Assembly: GCA_963169135.1 (NCBI GenBank)
Contig: CAUJEQ010000127.1
Location: 1 to 17,703 of the forward strand
Direction: 5' to 3'
Source of the DNA: Chloroflexota bacterium
Lineage (GTDB): Bacteria > Chloroflexota > Dehalococcoidia > Tepidiformales > Tepidiformaceae
Length of the DNA: 17,703 nucleotides
A program made the translations under genes and the position numbers. Of this stretch, positions 15,201 through 17,703 are shown one piece after another. The notes beneath the pieces were generated by a model. That model ran no database searches. It saw only the letters and a program-made list of their open reading frames with translations, and was not told the origin of the DNA. The first letter of the stretch is position 1, and the number at the start of each line of letters is the position of its first letter.

Positions 15201-17351
15201 CGCGGCATGCGGTCGAGTATGCGCGTCCTGGTTGGCACTCCCGATGAGCCCCTCGGCGTGGTCACGGTCGGTGCGCGCCAGCCGGGCCATTTCAGCGAGG
15301 CCGACGCGCGCCAGCTCGCGCAGATCGTGCAGCCGCTGGCGGTCGCAATCCGGTACTTCCGGGGCCAGCAGGAAGCTGAGCGCCGCACGGAACGCCTCGA
15401 GACGACGAACCGCATCCTGACGCGGCTGAGCGCCGGGGGAACGGCCGAGCACCTCGCGCGGGGATTCCTGGCCGAGTGCCGCAACCTCTTCGGAGCGCGC
15501 CACGCGGTGGTCCTCACGTTCGACCACGAGGCCGGCCACGGGCGCCACCTCGCCATCGACACGACTATTCCGGAGGCAGCCGAAGTCAGCGAGCTTCCTC
15601 TCCGGAGGCTCCACACGGCGCGGCTCATCCGGCATCCGGCGCCGCAGATCGTGTCGGATGTCCGGTTCGAGGCGGGGCTCCACGTGCGCCATCACGCGCT
15701 CATTTCCGCCGGGCTGCAGTCGGTCATCCGCGCTCCGCTGGTGGTCCACGACACGGTGCGGGGAGCCGTCTCGTTGTGGGCTGACGGCACCGCGCGGTTT
15801 TCCGTCGAGGATGCGGAGCTGCTTGGGACGCTGACGCGGCCGCTGGCGCTCGCGCTCGAGAAGGCGGCGGCGCTGGAGTCGCTCGGAGAGAGCGAGCTGA
15901 AGTACCGCTCGCTCGTGGCCCAGGCCGAAGAGATGATCTTCCTCTTCGACTCCGGGACGCACCGCATCCTGGACGCCAACACGTACACGGCGCGGGCGCT
16001 CGGTTACGAGCCGTACGAACTGACGAAGCTCCGCGTCGACGACATCACGGGGACGACGCCGGAAGAACTGGCGACGAACCTGGCCACCACCCTCGCGGAC
16101 GGCGAATTGCACATCTCCGATTCGCAATACCGGCGCAAGGACGGAACGCTCATCGACGTGGATGTGGTCGCTTCCCTGGTCGCGTATGGCGGGCGCCAGG
16201 CCATCCTCGTGCTGGCACGCGATGTTTCGGAGCGGAAAGCGCTCATGCGGCAGCTGGTGCAGAGCCAGAAGATGGATTCGCTCGGCGCGATGGCGGGCGC
16301 GGTAGCCCACGACTTCAACAACCTGCTAACGACGATCCTGGGGTTCGCGGGGCTGCTGAAGCGCTCCCCCAACATGGACGCGGAGGAGCGCGAGAACCTC
16401 GCGCTGATTGAGGACGCAGCACGGCGGGCGGCCGACCTCACGGGTCGGCTGCTGTCCTTCTCGCGCGGGGGGCTCGTTCGCTTCGGGCGGGTGGACCTGC
16501 GGACGGTGGTCGAAGACACCATGTCGCTGGCGGAGCCAACCCTGCACACGGCGCTTTCGGCCGCGGTCTCGCTGCCGCATTCGCCCGTGTACGTCGAGGG
16601 CGACGCGGGTCAACTGCAGCAGGCGCTGACGAACATCGTGCTCAACGCGCGCGATGCAATGCCGGAAGGCGGGAGCATCGCCATCTCGCTTGCGGTCGAG
16701 GGTGCGGTCGCGGTCGTCACGATCGAGGACAACGGGCCAGGGATGGACGAAGAGACGCGGATGCGCATCTTCGAGCCGTTCTATACGACGAAGCCGGCCG
16801 GCTCGGGTACCGGGCTGGGTATGGCCATCACCTACGGCATTATCCAGGGGCACCATGGCGACATCGCCGTTTCGAGCCAGGAAGACCACGGCACGACATT
16901 CACCATCAGCCTGCCGCTGTACCACGACAGCACGCCCGGCGGGCCAGTGGACATCTTCAACGCCGGGGAGGGCAACCTGGTGCTCGTGGTGGACGACGAC
17001 GCGATGGTGCGGCGGACGACGACGGCCACGCTGGCAGAGCTGGGCTACAACGTGGTGGAGGCGCCGGGCGGCTCGACAGCGGTGGAGATCGTGCGGGCCA
17101 GGCCCGACCGGTTCTCGGTGGTGCTGCTGGACCTGGTGATGCCGGGGATGACCGGGAGCGAGACGTTCCGCGCACTGACGGCCATCCGGCCAGACCTGCC
17201 GGTGGTCGTGTGCACGGGCTATGCGGCCGATTCGCACATCGATACAGACGTGAAGCGCCGGATCGCGGGCCTCATCCAGAAGCCCTTCACGGCGGAGCGG
17301 TTGGCGCGGGCGCTGGAGGCAGCAGGGGCGAAACCCACCCGGGCGCGGTAG
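12261..17351 (+). CDS. hybrid sensor histidine kinase with seven GAF-like modules, PAS and receiver
   Basis: This is 1696 aa, with no signal peptide or membrane segment, so cytoplasmic. GAF-like modules lie at about 30-180, 190-350, 368-530, 540-700, 707-870, 875-1033 and 1040-1205. PAS follows at 1213-1325, then HisKA with phospho-acceptor His1350 in AVAHDFNNLLT. The HATPase spans about 1440-1552: N-box Asn1462, EDNGPGM at 1489-1495, FEPFYTTK and GTGLGMA. The receiver at 1570-1692 has acidic DDD at 1578-1580, phospho-acceptor Asp1624, Thr1652 and Lys1674. It should autophosphorylate and pass phosphate to its own receiver. The HDFNN-type H-box is frequent in hybrid kinases of this kind. Ligands of the GAF modules are unknown. 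No response regulator or phosphotransfer gene is adjacent. ATG at 12261 is preferred; a GTG at 12216 would add 15 residues. Confidence 0.93.
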   Translation: MGQPVPAGDAGAGLLPGAREAREALAIAGALGDFDESLQRTADVFARRFGADFALVCVFRHRPMLVSSPATGPLSAAALFPGAGPDTDPGYPAILDADGPTIDDDLSRLGALTPSQRAAYEEGMRSAMRVMLRDERAQPLGFVVVMSGERAAFPREMAEEFAELAALAASFIRPAVLLEQIARERALLAEESRLLAEATSAESESDLLTAIAGGLRRALSCDLSVIFVQGGARGEQRIVTAPVDVFTSDQWPHMRAILAEPGNAALLEDTTDGCRVSRDLPGTAATPVERFLFETAGMRSLLSAVRSSRLGGLGLGLAALRAAPGGWSSQERAFMARLSRVVEISVERLRRGDLAASHSASLERQTELLAVGADLLATLSAAEDLEAACTTISIRLREFFDADHVAFGTIHPAESRREILGFSSEIMRRQDLPAELSPEDLSAYTNAIRGGTEVFEDLRAATSLNPGTAIARDGGILSLMRAPFQLSDGATGLVTVGSREPGRYSQDDAERLAGLCRPVGIAIDRVRLLARMAESSEVLAAQTRVLSSLGPGATIESAGQVFVEEARGLFHAQHAALAIVRRDRVEVIASATKSFTATELQSYGGTVPGLKTEYASLMEGGPHVISDLQHHSRIPAEDELLAKGLRSIMRVPIRESDGRLRGIVSVAAARPHAWNEADLAAFVDLARSLGLVTERAALFAAAEERAERVQALMQLLGTFRLNAAPEEVARKFAAQLREYLRADAVLVHAFDRDAGTRRLIALEGDASRFSSRGRLGLEESISYRGMIESASAVYDASNPGGAPPWFREAAEGLRLGSAVAIRLDVDGQPVGMVAAGTVARGRLGEAARGLLATVAGPLAMVIERARVMTSLHEQTQRTRAVLDILAALGPRDSIEAVAGPVASALRSMYGADHCAIGALDETNVSLIAIDSDVVDWEPGSTLGLAAVLGDAPAASPVIHVLKDLAAAGGGLPEATERARRRGMRSSMRVLVGTPDEPLGVVTVGARQPGHFSEADARQLAQIVQPLAVAIRYFRGQQEAERRTERLETTNRILTRLSAGGTAEHLARGFLAECRNLFGARHAVVLTFDHEAGHGRHLAIDTTIPEAAEVSELPLRRLHTARLIRHPAPQIVSDVRFEAGLHVRHHALISAGLQSVIRAPLVVHDTVRGAVSLWADGTARFSVEDAELLGTLTRPLALALEKAAALESLGESELKYRSLVAQAEEMIFLFDSGTHRILDANTYTARALGYEPYELTKLRVDDITGTTPEELATNLATTLADGELHISDSQYRRKDGTLIDVDVVASLVAYGGRQAILVLARDVSERKALMRQLVQSQKMDSLGAMAGAVAHDFNNLLTTILGFAGLLKRSPNMDAEERENLALIEDAARRAADLTGRLLSFSRGGLVRFGRVDLRTVVEDTMSLAEPTLHTALSAAVSLPHSPVYVEGDAGQLQQALTNIVLNARDAMPEGGSIAISLAVEGAVAVVTIEDNGPGMDEETRMRIFEPFYTTKPAGSGTGLGMAITYGIIQGHHGDIAVSSQEDHGTTFTISLPLYHDSTPGGPVDIFNAGEGNLVLVVDDDAMVRRTTTATLAELGYNVVEAPGGSTAVEIVRARPDRFSVVLLDLVMPGMTGSETFRALTAIRPDLPVVVCTGYAADSHIDTDVKRRIAGLIQKPFTAERLARALEAAGAKPTRAR

Positions 17352-17357
17352 CGCGGT

Positions 17358-17524
17358 AGGAGGGAGGAGGGAGGAGTGGCCCCCCGCCGCACGGCCCCAT
17401 GGACCCCCGGCCCGTATGTGCAATGGACTATGTGCTATGTGCGCCATGCCAACGCCCCCACCTTCCGACCCGCCGTGCGGGGTGGTGTGGGGCACTCCTC
17501 CCTCCTCCCTCCTCCCTCCTCCCC
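17358..17524. repeat. long polypurine/polypyrimidine inverted repeat
   Basis: The left arm (17358-17378) is built of GGAGGGA units and is the exact reverse complement of 17493-17513. The right arm continues with CTCCTCC units to about 17521. Past a one-base bulge, four more C-G pairs extend the stem inward. The 114-base interior contains three TATGTGC copies. It starts seven bases after the kinase stop, so the kinase transcript would fold into a very long hairpin. The G-rich arm could also form a two-layer quadruplex or triplex DNA. Confidence 0.75.
17415..17442 (+). repeat. three TATGTGC direct copies
   Basis: TATGTGC occurs at 17415-17421, 17429-17435 and 17436-17442; the last two are adjacent and the first is seven bases away. 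They lie in the loop of the inverted repeat. No coding frame here is convincing. Confidence 0.5.
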
Positions 17525-17535
17525 ACACCCACCGA

Positions 17536-17553
17536 ACCCCGCCGCAGCGGGGT
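17536..17553 (+). terminator. terminator-like hairpin
   Basis: ACCCCGC (17536-17542) and GCGGGGT (17547-17553) form a perfect 7-bp stem with a four-base loop, followed by CCTTTGATT, a short U-rich tract on the plus strand. It is the only terminator-like site after the kinase gene, 185 bases past its stop. It could equally serve the minus-strand frame at the edge. Confidence 0.5.
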
Positions 17554-17555
17554 CC

Positions 17556-17703
17556 TTTGATTGAGTGAAGTGCGGTCGCTGGTGAGCGGCTGCGGCGAGC
17601 GACGGTCGCGCCACCCACGCCGAAGGCGAGGGCGCCGAGGCCGAGTGCGACGAACAGCCAGGTGGCTGTAGCATCGCTGCTCGCGGTACCGGTATTACCG
17701 GTA
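17556..17703 (-). CDS. C-terminal membrane anchor of a surface protein, partial (edge)
   Basis: Read on the minus strand from the right edge, one frame gives TGNTGTASSDATATW. It continues with a hydrophobic stretch LFVALGLGALAFGVGG and a basic end ATVARRSR. A Thr/Ser/Gly stalk, one transmembrane helix and an Arg-rich cytoplasmic tail are typical of the C-terminus of exported, membrane-anchored proteins; the rest of the gene lies outside. No stop codon follows in this frame until 16326: it runs through the hairpin and the purine repeat and then antisense through the kinase gene. The left boundary given is therefore arbitrary. A lost stop, a frameshift or a chance hydrophobic frame are all possible. 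Confidence 0.4.

Noticed and set aside
14028..16310. 760-codon open frame antisense to the kinase gene
   Set aside because: It lies wholly opposite a gene with unmistakable kinase and PAS motifs. Its translation is Arg/His-rich without domain-like structure, as expected from high-GC codon use of the sense strand.
17352..17703. CRISPR array or phage attachment site in the terminal repeats
   Set aside because: The repeats are two inverted purine tracts and three 7-mers, with no regular repeat-spacer pattern, no cas genes, no integrase and no tRNA.

Overview
This is a high-GC bacterial window with densely packed, mostly monocistronic genes on both strands and short gaps. No phylogenetic marker, rRNA or tRNA is present. 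The mix of genes (a class III-type PHA synthase, an acidic duplicated lipoprotein, a CAP-domain exoprotein with a Thr/Pro-rich tail, a rhomboid protease and a very large soluble multi-GAF hybrid kinase) would fit a free-living Chloroflexota such as a Dehalococcoidia/Tepidiforma-like lineage. That assignment is an impression from gene content, not a demonstration.

Layout. Positions 2-343 (+) hold the 3' end of a hotdog-fold thioesterase gene, followed by a possible 28-codon ORF (404-490) with a good ribosome binding site. An epoxide-hydrolase-like alpha/beta hydrolase (487-1443, -) is divergent from a small unrecognised protein (1542-2027, +), with a dyad overlapping a -10-like hexamer between them. 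That small gene meets a ClC-type chloride transporter with CBS and RCK_C-like tails (2024-4081, -) stop-to-stop. Next come a small phasin/PhaE-like protein (4096-4473, +) and a PHA synthase (4490-5536, -), which converge with a 16-nt gap. Then follow a hairpin terminator, an acidic lipoprotein built from two copies of one domain (5634-6737, -) and a DegT-family aminotransferase (6855-8006, -).

From 8267 to 8626 (+) there is a small conserved-looking protein of unknown function. It converges on a rhomboid protease (8780-9583, -), which lies just downstream of a histidine phosphatase (9624-10247, -). A patatin-like lipase (10352-11302, +) and a secreted CAP/SCP protein (11475-12077, +) follow. 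The right third is one gene of about 5.1 kb (12261-17351, +) encoding a soluble hybrid histidine kinase with seven tandem GAF-like modules, PAS, HisKA, HATPase and a C-terminal receiver.

The last 350 bases contain no complete gene. They hold a polypurine/polypyrimidine 21-bp inverted repeat, three TATGTGC copies, a terminator-like hairpin and, at the edge, what looks like the C-terminal membrane anchor of a minus-strand surface protein.

Functional coherence is modest. The clearest local unit is the PHA pair at 4.1-5.5 kb. The others are individual housekeeping, envelope and signalling genes. I see no CRISPR array, insertion sequence, prophage or defence island. The strongest candidates for something unusual are the seven-GAF kinase, the miniature PHA-synthase partner with a lysine-rich tail, the duplicated lipoprotein domain, and the inverted repeat next to an anchor-encoding frame that lacks a nearby stop codon.
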